Made by a program: the position numbers and the translations under genes. A DNA stretch of 64,000 bases from Rhizomucor pusillus (taxonomy: Eukaryota; Mucoromycota; Mucoromycetes; Mucorales; Lichtheimiaceae). Of the stretch, positions 10,719 through 20,815 are shown one piece after another. The stretch covers positions 62,001-126,000 of the forward strand of contig FWWN02000685.1 in assembly GCA_900175165.2 (NCBI GenBank). Direction: 5' to 3'. Every line of letters begins with the position of its first letter. Positions within the stretch are counted from its first letter, which is position 1. The notes under the pieces are model-generated. The model was given only the letters and a program-made list of their open reading frames with translations, was not told where the DNA came from and searched no databases.

Positions 10719-12558
10719 CTACAGTTGGATTGTATCTACAAAGTGTTTGACGGATACACGTCCGTCATCGTTGATGTACTCTTTTGTTCGGCAAATCATA
10801 GTAGCGTGAGCATTCACGCTGTCAATATACAAAAGTACCCGATTCCAGCTTAACAGGCCAAGGTTGTGTAAAATTCTCAGTTGGCACTCGCTGAGTGTCG
10901 GTGATTTGAATTCACTGTAAAGTTTAGGCAATGGGCGTATGCTGCTAAAGTCCTCCTCCTTCTTTCTCGTGGTATCAAATACTGCAAAACAAGGCAGCGT
11001 TAGCTTAGACAAGTTCGATTCCATCAAACTAAAAAGAAAGAAATTATCTTTTTACCATATCTTTTGTCTTCAGGGTTATTCAGATGTATCATGATAGTAT
11101 CATCATCACCATCGTTTATCGACCAATACCCTGATGAGACCCCCTGCAAGAGCTTGCTGGATTCCGTGGCAACACTTTCAGAACTGCTACTGGATGCACT
11201 GCTACGTCTGCTTAATAATCTCGGACTTCCACTGCCGTCTCTGAGATATGGATACTCCTTGGCCAATCTCATTCTGGAGGATACATGCTGGTAACAGCCC
11301 CACAGGACAACGAGGGGAAACCAGAGTGGAGCCAGGGCGTACGCAACAATTGTACTGAAGTAATCCTTGTACTTCAAATACCATCGGTTGTAGCTGTAGC
11401 TCCATGGTCTTGGTTTCTCGGGGAGGCTAATTGATGTAATTACAGATGGATAATCAGGATGTCTAGTTCTATAAATGCAGTGACAGCAACAAAGATGTTG
11501 TTGAGTTGACGATCCTTCTTTTTTCCCATTAATTTCTTGTCTTACAATTCGTAATCTTTGTCCATAATATCTCGGTAAGGATTCCCGGGTTGGATGGTTG
11601 AAGACCAAAAGGTTATCGTTCGTTCGTTTATGAGGTTGGCATACAACGTCCGGTGCTTGAAGCGTGCAAGGTACTGGAAATACTCGCGCTCTGGTTTTCC
11701 AGGTCATGAGTTCACACAATCCTTTCATCGCTGTTTTGAAATATATATATATATATACGTACGAGGATCCGCTAACACTTCCAACAGTCGTTGACCATCC
11801 TGGAAATTATCACATAGCTGCAGCTGGTCCCCGGTTCGACTGAGCAGGTATGTGCCGAAAAAATTAAATGTTACATCGTATAGAGATTCCGGAGCTCGGC
11901 GAGCACCCAGGTGCGGTGCAGCGAAAGCAGCATATGACTAAATTTGCAAGGCGTTTATCATTAGAAACGGTATGTTCCTTCTCATCTAAAACTGAAGCGT
12001 GTTTTCTTACTATGGGCTCGATAGTATCAAAAAATCCCTCTCTTCCCAGGATGCCAATGGCATAGCGGACAATCAGGCCGCCGAGCGAATAGCCGATCAT
12101 GGCACACCGTGTTACCCGCTTGTGAGTATTTGCGAGATCTTGCACAAAACTTTGAATCTGCCAAGTTCCGACCGGTGTGAGTGGCCAAAGAGGTATAGGC
12201 TGCGTTGGTTACCACATTTGCATACCTCGTTCGCTAAGCGCTGCCCGCATACATCGACCTGAAAAAGAAGACAGAATGTGTTCGTTGATTCGGAAGTTAT
12301 CGTTCATGCTGCTAGCAGTATTTACCCCATCGTAAGTCATTCCAAAGTTGTTAGACTTGGCATTTAGCTATGTAAGAAGGCAGAATCTTTAGACATCAAA
12401 AGGTAAATTTCGACATGTATTTATCCGCAACTTACGACTACTATCTTTTCTTCGCCGTGCACTTCCTTCAAGGTTTTCTCGATATATTCCATGTGTAGTG
12501 GTCTTCCCCACATACCATGTTGAAGAACAACGAGTGTAACGTCCGCCTCAGCCCGCAT
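10719..12558 (-). CDS. DUF676 / ROG1-type putative lipase (alpha/beta hydrolase)
   Basis: Eight exons on the minus strand: 12558..12436, 12367..12326, 12258..12226, 12157..12011, 11937..11763, 11690..11546, 11426..11056 and 10981..10719, giving 432 residues. It starts with the family opening VTLVVLQHGMWGRP, where the His-Gly is part of the oxyanion region. It continues with VDVCGQRLANE and the nucleophile elbow GYSLGG (Ser near residue 90), then FAAPHLGARR and ADP plus RTLYANLINER, all hallmarks of the DUF676 serine esterases that include yeast ROG1. A hydrophobic segment (IVAYALAPLWFPLVVLW) follows near residue 250, so the enzyme may be bound to a lipid droplet, ER or mitochondrial membrane. 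The C-terminal third is Ser-rich. Substrate is unknown; lipid ester hydrolysis is inferred from the family. Confidence 0.88.
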
Positions 12559-12618
12559 TGTATATTTAGGGAGAAAATGGTGGATGTGCGAATGCTGCTA
12601 GTTCGCCAACGCTTCCCC

Positions 12619-12625
12619 TTTTATA
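12619..12625 (-). promoter_or_regulatory. TATA box of the DUF676 lipase gene
   Basis: TATAAAA is read on the minus strand about 61 bases upstream of ATG 12558, a spacing that fits a fungal core promoter and supports the chosen start. Confidence 0.45.
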
Positions 12626-15340
12626 CGGGCACCCAGCCACCCACCGCTCACTCGCCCGCTTGGCGCGCGTGCAGCATCATGCTCCACCTAACTCTATGGT
12701 AAAAAAATCCCCACTCCCAATGTGGAAACATGGAAGCTTTTGAGCCACAATGTTGTTGGTTCTTAGTAAATGTTGTACAACACAGCTCTTGAAAAAGTTT
12801 TTCTTTTCATCTTTGCAAATTGTAGATTTACATGCACGCGAATATCCTCCGTGAGGTACCAGTAGCCAGTAAAAATATATACACAAAAAATAGGGCGATA
12901 TTTGTAAAGTTTGTTTAGAGTATAGAAATGATTTGCAGTACATCATCGTAGATCGATCACATCCGGCAAGAGCCCCATTTTAGATTTTCCGAAGAACCTT
13001 ACAGGTACCACCAATGCCAGGATAAGCATCAACAACAGAAATGTCCCAGCGGAATAAGAAAGAAGCGTTGCGCAAGGTACCTCGGTCTATCATCGGATGG
13101 CCAGTCCCTGTAGCACAGACCTGATGAAGCGAATGGCGGAAAGTTAGCCGTGCGCATGTCCGCATTACCAATGGCCCTTTCTGCACCACTAATGACACTG
13201 GTTGTTGCACAGGAACATGAGAGTTTTTATTGGCGTTCTCTGCCTAATCCATAACCATGACCTCCGGAACCCCGTTGTTCTTCCTTTTAGTAGAGCTAGC
13301 AAGTCATCCAGTGTATGATATATGAAGAATAAAATGCTTGGCAGAAATGCTTAGAAATCAGCACAGCCACTGACGAGATATCAACAAGGATTTAGCTCGT
13401 TGTCACGACCTGCGCCCAAATAAGCCGCTCTATTTTATTTTATTTTATTTTTTTTTTTTTTTTTGTCGGCACGATCGGATGCAACTCACATGCGTACGGT
13501 TGGTTATTCTGAGTCAACGTTTCGAGAAATATCACATTCCGGGTGTACAACCGTCGTGTCCTCCTGATAGTTACAGAATATTTTTCTTCCACGTCGTCCT
13601 CCTACTCTCGATTTATTACACTCATCTCTAGGTGAATACATGTTCACTTCTTTCCATTGACTTAGCATTCGCGTTCTTGAGCCGACTGCTGCGGGCTGTG
13701 CTACCCGCCAGATCAGATCCCGGTAGCATTTACATACTCGGACATACCATAAAAGATATTGTTACCTCCGGCTTATGTGTATATTTGAGTAGTGGGATTT
13801 ACCCGCCTCATCCGGAAATAACCGCTGCTACTGCAGCCTTGGACCCAAATGGGATTTCCCAGGGGCTGCAGCAACAGTGCCACGCGACCTTAGCTAATAC
13901 AACCCTTATCTATGGCCTCGCGATGCATTCGACAGGTAAATGATTTTGTTGTCAAGACAAGATATCCATTGCGATAAAGCCAATTATTTGCAACGAATTA
14001 AGCCATGCCATTTTTTACATGATAGAAAAAAACCTTGATTTGGTGCATGCTTCTGATTGCGTCTGAGATAACAACGTGATTTTTGACAAAGTTCACTCCC
14101 ACTTAGTCGATCATACACATCGTTCTGAATTCTTGAAAGGACTACATACATATACTAGTTAATAAGGACATGTTGGAAGCCTGTCCACAACTCATTTAGT
14201 TCGTCGTATGATCGAGCATCTACGAACACCCATCTCGCAGAACAGGTGGAAGTATGAACTAGCCTCGCAGCATATTCCCTGATTACGCCGCTGGTAAGTA
14301 CGTCAGTCCCATTCCGTCACTACTTTAAGAACATATAACATGCGTTTATTCCTTCTAGCTAGATTTAGCTTACCTTCGCTTGGCGGTCCAGTTCGCGAAG
14401 GTCTGCGCGATCACCACGGAATGGTCGATCCCGGATGTTGTGCTTGATGATTTTAAACTCCTTGGCCTTTCATAGGCATCAAAACTTAAAAATCGTAGTA
14501 TTGAACCGAGTTTACTTAACCTTACCTTTTCCAACTTGCTAGTTTGCCGCATTGGCAGATAGAAAATCAAATACAGGTCTGTCCTATCCAATAATGCGAC
14601 AACGCTGGCTCAGAATGGTTTTGTCACGGACACCGGTTCAGCAGAGGCTAGCGTTCCTGGCGGTGGCTGGCGTCAATTCAGTCGGCAACGGCGGATCGCT
14701 CAGGTTGGCGGTGGGTAATGGCGAGTGGAGTTGAATCCTGAGTGGCAGCAACATTGGGTTTGATAGCGTCGTTTTTTGGCCAAGTTCGTTTCAATTTCGT
14801 GGAAATTTTTGCATGGAAAGAGAGAAATCAATTAGCATGTTATCCATTCGTAGAGAGCAGTGACATCAATGAAAGGCTGATGCAAATGATGGAGCCCTTG
14901 CTGACCTTCCAACCTGCAGTGCATGTCGGAAGGCTTTCCATCAACACATATGATGAATCTGGAACCCATGTTAATCCCCTAAAGCAGCAGCGCTACTCTA
15001 GAAGGCTCCACCATATGTGGTACCCCTCCTGTTTGCTTTCCTCATCTTTGTGACATTTCTAGCGTAATCAGATATAATGTAGGGCTCTCGTCATCCAGAA
15101 GTTACGTCACTCTCAAAAGAATAAGCCATATGGCAAAAGATATTGGATAACGTTGGACTGTAGTACCAGCGGGACAGAACTTTGCACAGTTTAGAAGCGT
15201 CGAATTTGCAAGTGCAAAGAGCCTTGGGGCCACAAACCGCGAAAGGCTAATCAACCATGGAAGACAAGTCGACGAAGTAAATGATCTAAAAGTAGTTTTT
15301 AAGCGCGAAATCAGGTCTGGTTAACTCGCTTTTACTCAGG
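12626..15340. other. Gene-poor region with disrupted frames
   Basis: I see no complete gene. A minus-strand frame at 12980-13210 ends VVDAYPGIGGTCKVL, reminiscent of motif I of Dim1/mtTFB-type methyltransferases, but nothing around it completes such an enzyme. Plus frames at 13632-13943 (about 100 codons, ending next to a GTAAAT site) and 14742-15053 look partly protein-like without a recognisable domain. A tract of TTTTA repeats running into poly-T lies at about 13431-13464. Confidence 0.35.
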
Positions 15341-16092
15341 ATGCAGTCGCGTCCAGGACTCGCTCGAAGCTCGCGGGAGCAGAGTCGACGTTATCTCAGT
15401 CAAATAAGAGAGTTTGCATCTTTGATTTCTCACAGAAAGTCCTATCCCGGTACCCCAATTGTCCAGTCGACTGCTGTTGGTTCCGCCATGGATCGATTGG
15501 CTCGAAAGCGTTCGAGGCGCAGACGTGATAACGATAGCGACGCCACGACCGATGCAGCCGTCGCGCGCTTCGAGACTCGTATGGCCATGATGGACTCGGA
15601 TATGGCCGAGTTGAGACAGCTCGTCTCTGCTCAATCTCAGCAAGTCGAAGCTATGCTCGAAGACAGCGAGCCTAATGCGAACGTTGTTAAAAATGCACTT
15701 TAAAGGTGGATATAGGATGCAATTAAAATCTATATATAAGACGAACATTCTTCGGATGGTTTCTCGGACTATCAGCCATCGGATGACGGTGAAAAATCAA
15801 GATTACTTTTCAAATCGCAAATATCGGCTAGTTGCGAATGAGTTACGAGGTTACCGGCCTGATGCTAGCGTGTATTATAGGAACATATTGTCGTCAATGA
15901 ACTGCATTCCCAATAGTTCTATTTTACACCGAAAACGATCTTTGTCGGCCAAGGCCAAGGCCAGATCTGCTGTTCATTGCAGGTGATGGAGCCGGCAAAA
16001 TTAGACCACCGGATACAAACAAGCAAAAACTCGACGAAGATCGAGCCCGCATAGCTGAATTATGCAAGCGTCAGCTGCAGAAACGCTTGTGA
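15341..16092 (+). pseudogene. Decayed repeat-element-like coding sequence (unknown family)
   Basis: Three consecutive plus-strand pieces read as one protein in shifting frames. Piece one is 15341-15703, with a basic block RLARKRSRRRRDNDSD and a short heptad-like helix ETRMAMMDSDMAELRQLVS. Piece two is 15675-15986, containing MTVKNQDYFSNRKYRLV, ELRGYRPDASVYYR and then a basic run. Piece three is about 15970-16092, beginning LLFIAGDGAGKIRPPDTNK and ending in RIAELCKRQLQKRL before a TGA. The frame changes could be introns, but I find no good splice sites that join all three. The order and composition resemble the N-terminal part of protein-coding repeat elements common in Mucorales genomes. That resemblance is from memory and not verified. 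No terminal repeats or transposase core are visible. Confidence 0.4.
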
Positions 16093-18367
16093 AACTAAGC
16101 ATCACAACAATCTTTCAAGGCAAATATGTCTACGCGATCGTCGACCCATTCACTTACCAACGGCCAAAGAAACTTACGAGTCAATGGAGACGGGGTTGGA
16201 TACTCTTACAAAGTGGAAGGTAGCGTTTGAGCGATTCAAGAGTGATACCGGACAAACCATTTCTACATTTGTAGGCAACAATCGGCGAGTCGCTGTGTAT
16301 TGATATCGATGCCTCATTCAGCATCGAACCATACAAGGCCTTGTTAAACCCAACTGTACTTTCCTTAAAAAAGTAAACATTAATATGTTGTGCCTTCTTT
16401 CTTGCAACTGTTTTCCGCGTTTTTCAACTTTTTTGATTGTATCAGGACACAAATCAGATGTCGCATAATCAGAGAGTCTTGTCGCGGCCTGTGACCTCCC
16501 CACTTATAAAATATGTAAATATCGTGTAGAGAAGCACATCAGAGTTGCTATCTGTTACGACACTTATCTAAGCATTTATGGGAATGAGTGACAAAACCTT
16601 CAAAATCGCTCAACCTTAAGCTATTGGACGCTTGGCTCTCCCGATTTGATTTTTCTCTTGTTTCGATAATAGCTGGCTTGCACCGTTTCAGCATTTTTGT
16701 CAGTGTAGATTGTGTACGCTCGCTTAACAGACGCTTGTCTCATGTGAATGTCTACACCCTTATTCATATCTATTTTTGAGAAATGCGAAATTCACACTTG
16801 GGAAAATGCGACATCGAGTTCCATCCGGGGGTGGTGAATTACTTTCCGGAAAGAGTGTATATGAAGAAATTAAAGATATGAATTCATAGCTACCCTATTG
16901 TACATGTCAACTTTTAAAAGCTTCAAAATGGAAGTAAATGCTTATGAAATAAAGTATCAAAGATGTAAAAACAACAAAAAGTCAATCTAAGCAGCGCAGC
17001 CGGGCAGATTCCAGGAAAAAGGTGGATAATCTTCATCTTTTAGAAGGTATAAAGGCACTTTCTGACAACAACGGTGTATGATCCTTCGTAGAGAAGATCC
17101 AATCTATTGCCACATTCTCTGAACTTTATCATAACATGGCTATTTCGTGATAAGTCGACGATTATGTGCATTTTATCCAAATTTTTCTTTTTCATTGTAG
17201 ATTACTAGATCGTCGATATCGAGTATCATCAATGGCACAGACCGAGCGAAAACAAGTTTAGTATCTGTCAGGCGTAGTTTAAAGTATGTTTGAATTGGCA
17301 TTGAAGTGGCAATATCCCCATAGGTCATTTTTTTTATGATCTTCATGCCGGTCAATAACTACCAAGGTCTGTCGCCATCCACCGAAGCATATGTCTGCTT
17401 TACCTTTTGAAGGTCAGCACCGGTATAATAAAGCATAGAACCAGGTGTGTAACATAGAAAGTGTGCTGTAATATCAGGATTAAAGCGTGCGATTGTGCCT
17501 TTATTTATATGGTCCAAGTACTTTATTTGACATTTAAGTTAGATCCGTATATTGAAATCTGTGACTCTGCTATTCTAAATTCTTCTTTAATCCTTGCAAT
17601 CTGCGTATATACATGCTTTACTGCAACGTTGCCCATCACATGGTCGTTTGGTCGGCAACAAAGTGGATTCTTACGGATCTCAGTGGCTTACAACGGCAAG
17701 AATATATGGTGCTTGAATTTTAGTATTATTGCTCGAAATGAAAGATCCATTGTAGAAGCAGTAAACACGTTATTGTCGAGGTATGGGCAGAGAAACTGTT
17801 ATCTGTGGAAACGTGACGTACCCATAAGATCGAGATTTGATGACGAGCAGGGAAGGAAAAAAGATCTTACAACAGAGGACCTGAGCATATGGAAGCAGCG
17901 GATGATTTCGCCCTGACCTGGCAAATTCATGATCCGGACTATCCAGAGCATATGCTGTGTAACGCGAATCCGGTCGTAAAGAACATCGAGAAACCACAAT
18001 TTTTACCGCTTGTAGGCAAACGAGAAACTTATCCTTTTCCCCGAAAGAAAAGCAATTGAAACAAAAGAACAGGAAACGAAGCGATCATGAGAAGAAGTAA
18101 ACATACTGCACTGATGCTCGATGCTGTACATGCATTTTTGATGCTGCAACTACGTGTGAATAGATCAATTCCACAATCCAGGATCTGAAAACTGATCCCA
18201 CGCGAGAAAAAAAAAAGAAGATCTGTGTTTTTTTCATTCTCCTCGTTCTTAGTACCATGCCTAAGATCTGATAGGCTGAATGCTCTACGTACGAGAAAGA
18301 AAAAAAAGGCCATCTGATAGCAACAGTGTAAAAACAAGAAAAATACAAAGTGTAACCGCCCGTGACA
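16093..18367. other. Gene-poor region before the MFS gene
   Basis: No gene is supported. The longest frame is plus 17461-17916, about 150 codons; its second half has a mixed charged composition that could be a relic, while its first half is hydrophobic and Cys-rich. Overlapping minus frames at 18029-18678 lie over the promoter and first exon of the following gene and are shadows. Confidence 0.4.
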
Positions 18368-18375
18368 TATAAAAA
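18368..18375 (+). promoter_or_regulatory. TATA box of the MFSD1-like transporter gene
   Basis: TATAAAAA lies 87 bases upstream of ATG 18462. It is followed by a long pyrimidine-rich leader (CT-rich from about 18420 to 18450), typical of fungal 5' untranslated regions. Confidence 0.5.
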
Positions 18376-18461
18376 CCGGCAGGCTACGCGTGTATGCTTG
18401 GGTCGATCGAGACTCTTTTTCACCCTCTCCCCTTCTCTCTTCCTCTTTTTCTTTTGGCGAA

Positions 18462-20298
18462 ATGTCGTCTGACCAAAAGATGCAGCAAGACAGCGATTCC
18501 TGGAACAGGGAGCAGATTGCTTCAAAGGAGGAGCTGCACAGTGAATACGAGCAAGACGTGCATGAGGGAAACAAGACTGGTTTGCACGAGAGTGATGCAG
18601 CGCTTGCAGATGCACCCTGGCAATACAAGGCCATTGCTTTGGTAACGGCGCTGATGCTTCCAGGTATGTACTACTCAATTACACGAGCGATGTGCTTTGA
18701 AACTGATGATCTATTCTCTACATAGTTGGATCACATTTCTCTGGTGCTGCTTTGGGTGCAATGAAATCTTCTGTTAAAGAGGCATGTTTGAAAAAAAAAG
18801 AATCTTTTGGACCCGAATAATCATTTTTACTGACATTTTCATTACAGCATCTCCACATTGAAAACACTCGGTACGGTGTTCTATCATCTGCGGTATCGAT
18901 CATCAACACAGTATTTCCCATCCTTGGCGGTTTCTTCATTGATACGTTTGGCACAGTTTGGGGCACTATCGTGATTAACTTGATGATTGCGCTCGGAAGC
19001 TTGCTTACAGCCGTAGCAGCCAAGGTCGAATCGTTCCCACTGATGATTGTGTCACAAGTTGTGTTTGGTATCGGCAGCGGCTTGATTGTGACAATGCAAG
19101 AATCTCTTTTATCCAAATGGTTCCGCACGAAATACCTTGCTCTCGCCATCGGCATGCAGCTCTCCATCAGCCGCCTGTCAACGTTTTTGGGCACTCTGGT
19201 CAGTGTCCCGATTGCTGAGCGCATGAACGACTGGGTCTGGGCATTCTGGCTTGCATTCATCCTGTGTGGTTTCTCGATTATAATGAATATCATTTACGCA
19301 TTTGTTCTCAAGCATCTGCAGGGCGCTGTGCTCACCAAGGCTGAAATCATGCGTATCAAGGCTAAAAAGACCGTGCACGTCCGATCTGTCTTCAAGTTCC
19401 CTGTATATTTCTGGCACGTCATCTTGATTGAATTTCTCTTTGCAGCTGTCTGGTCAGTACATCAATCGGTAGCTACCGAGCTCGTCCAAATCCACTTCGG
19501 ATCGACGCAGAAATTGGCTGCTTACAAGTCCAGTGCATCCCAAGCAGTGCCGATCGTTGTCACCCCTGTGCTTGGCTTCTTTCTCGACTTCTTCGGCCAT
19601 CGGGTTATCATCTGCAAGTATCTTTATTTCCAAATTTCTTTACGCGCTTCTAACAACCTTTTTAAACAGTGCTCATGTCTGCTGTGCTGTTTATTATTAG
19701 CTGTGGATTGCTGGGCTGGACCCTGGTTGAGCCGCTTGCAGGCATGGTGCTGTACAGTTTCTCTTTGGCATTCGGTCCTATCGCTATGATTACATCAATC
19801 GGTATGATTCTGCCCTCGGACTACATCGGTACCGGCCTAGGTATCTACAAGGCATCCAACAATATCGGTACTTCCATTCTCGAGATCATTGTTGGTATCG
19901 TGCAGGATCACACCGTTGGCGAACGATACAACAGTAAGTATATATACATCTGACTTTTATCGATACGTCTGTGTATTGACTCTCTGTATCAACGCATAGA
20001 TGTTATGCTGGTGTTCATCGTCTTGGCCGGTGTCGGTTTCCTGCTTATTCTCCTGCTGCTCTTCACTCAGCACAAGTATCTCAAGGGACTTTTGGAAGTT
20101 GGCCGCAAGAAGCGCGAGGAACGTATGCAGGAACTCAACAACAACGAGCTCATGCTTACGAAGCAAGGCCTGGATTCGCTGCACAACACCAGAACTACTT
20201 ACTTCAATTACTTTTACGTCGCTGTGTTTGTCTTCTTCTTTATCTGCGCCTGGGTCCTCTTCTTCGTCTTTGCAGCTACAGGCAACATCGCCATCTAG
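18462..20298 (+). CDS. Major facilitator superfamily transporter, MFSD1-like
   Basis: Five exons: 18462..18663, 18726..18781, 18848..19613, 19670..19933 and 20000..20298, giving 528 residues. About 50 acidic, hydrophilic residues lead into about 12 membrane segments. The loop SKWFRTKYLALAIGMQLSISR matches the MFSD1 branch. In animals MFSD1 exports dipeptides from lysosomes with the partner GLMP; a vacuolar role here is inferred. The C-terminus has a charged coiled stretch (RKKREERMQELNNNELM) before a final membrane segment. Introns 2 and 3 are non-canonical GC-AG (GAG|GCATGT and ATCT|GCAAGT). Using the nearest GT instead gives an immediate stop in both cases, so the GC sites are well supported. 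The gene converges on the SH3/RA gene, 517 bases away. Confidence 0.88.
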
Positions 20299-20815
20299 AA
20301 CATGTCTTACCACTACGCACCAGCCTCTAATTATTACTATGTTCTTCCATTATTGTTATTCTTGTTGTCACATTCTTCTACTATACATATCCTGCTATTG
20401 TGTTTTTTAAAGTTCCAAAATTTCAAAAATGTATATTTGTTGTAACATGGGATACATAATAGAGAAAATGATATATAAATATATAAATATATAGCGGGGA
20501 CGGAAGGATGGAGAAACAAGGTGTAAGAATGTGTGTAGGAGAGCGCAAAACATTGTTCACATCTGTCTGTCTGTATCTCGGATAGAAATCTCTTTTGTCG
20601 CTAATGGTTGCTGCTCTCTCTCCAGTGCTGTTTTACAAACGTGCGATGGGCATGCGATGAAGTTCCATGGATTCTTTGTGTGCGGATGCCAAAAAGAAGA
20701 AAAAAGTAAACGTTTTGCATCGTGATGTTCGTGGGCGAAAAAGGTTTGCGAATGGGAAGGATGTAGTAAATGTATAAATTTGTTGTTGCGGTGCGTGGAA
20801 AGAATATCGTCTTCA

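Noticed and set aside
11739..11757. AT dinucleotide run as a promoter element
   Set aside because: It lies inside an intron of the DUF676 hydrolase gene.
12980..13210. Minus frame ending VVDAYPGIGGTCKVL as a Dim1/mtTFB-type methyltransferase
   Set aside because: Only motif I-like residues are present; no further methyltransferase motifs can be found by splicing nearby, and another frame over the same DNA reads as a membrane tail.
18029..18678. Two overlapping minus frames of about 200 codons
   Set aside because: They cover the CT-rich leader and first exon of the MFS gene and show low-complexity Phe/Ser/Cys runs.
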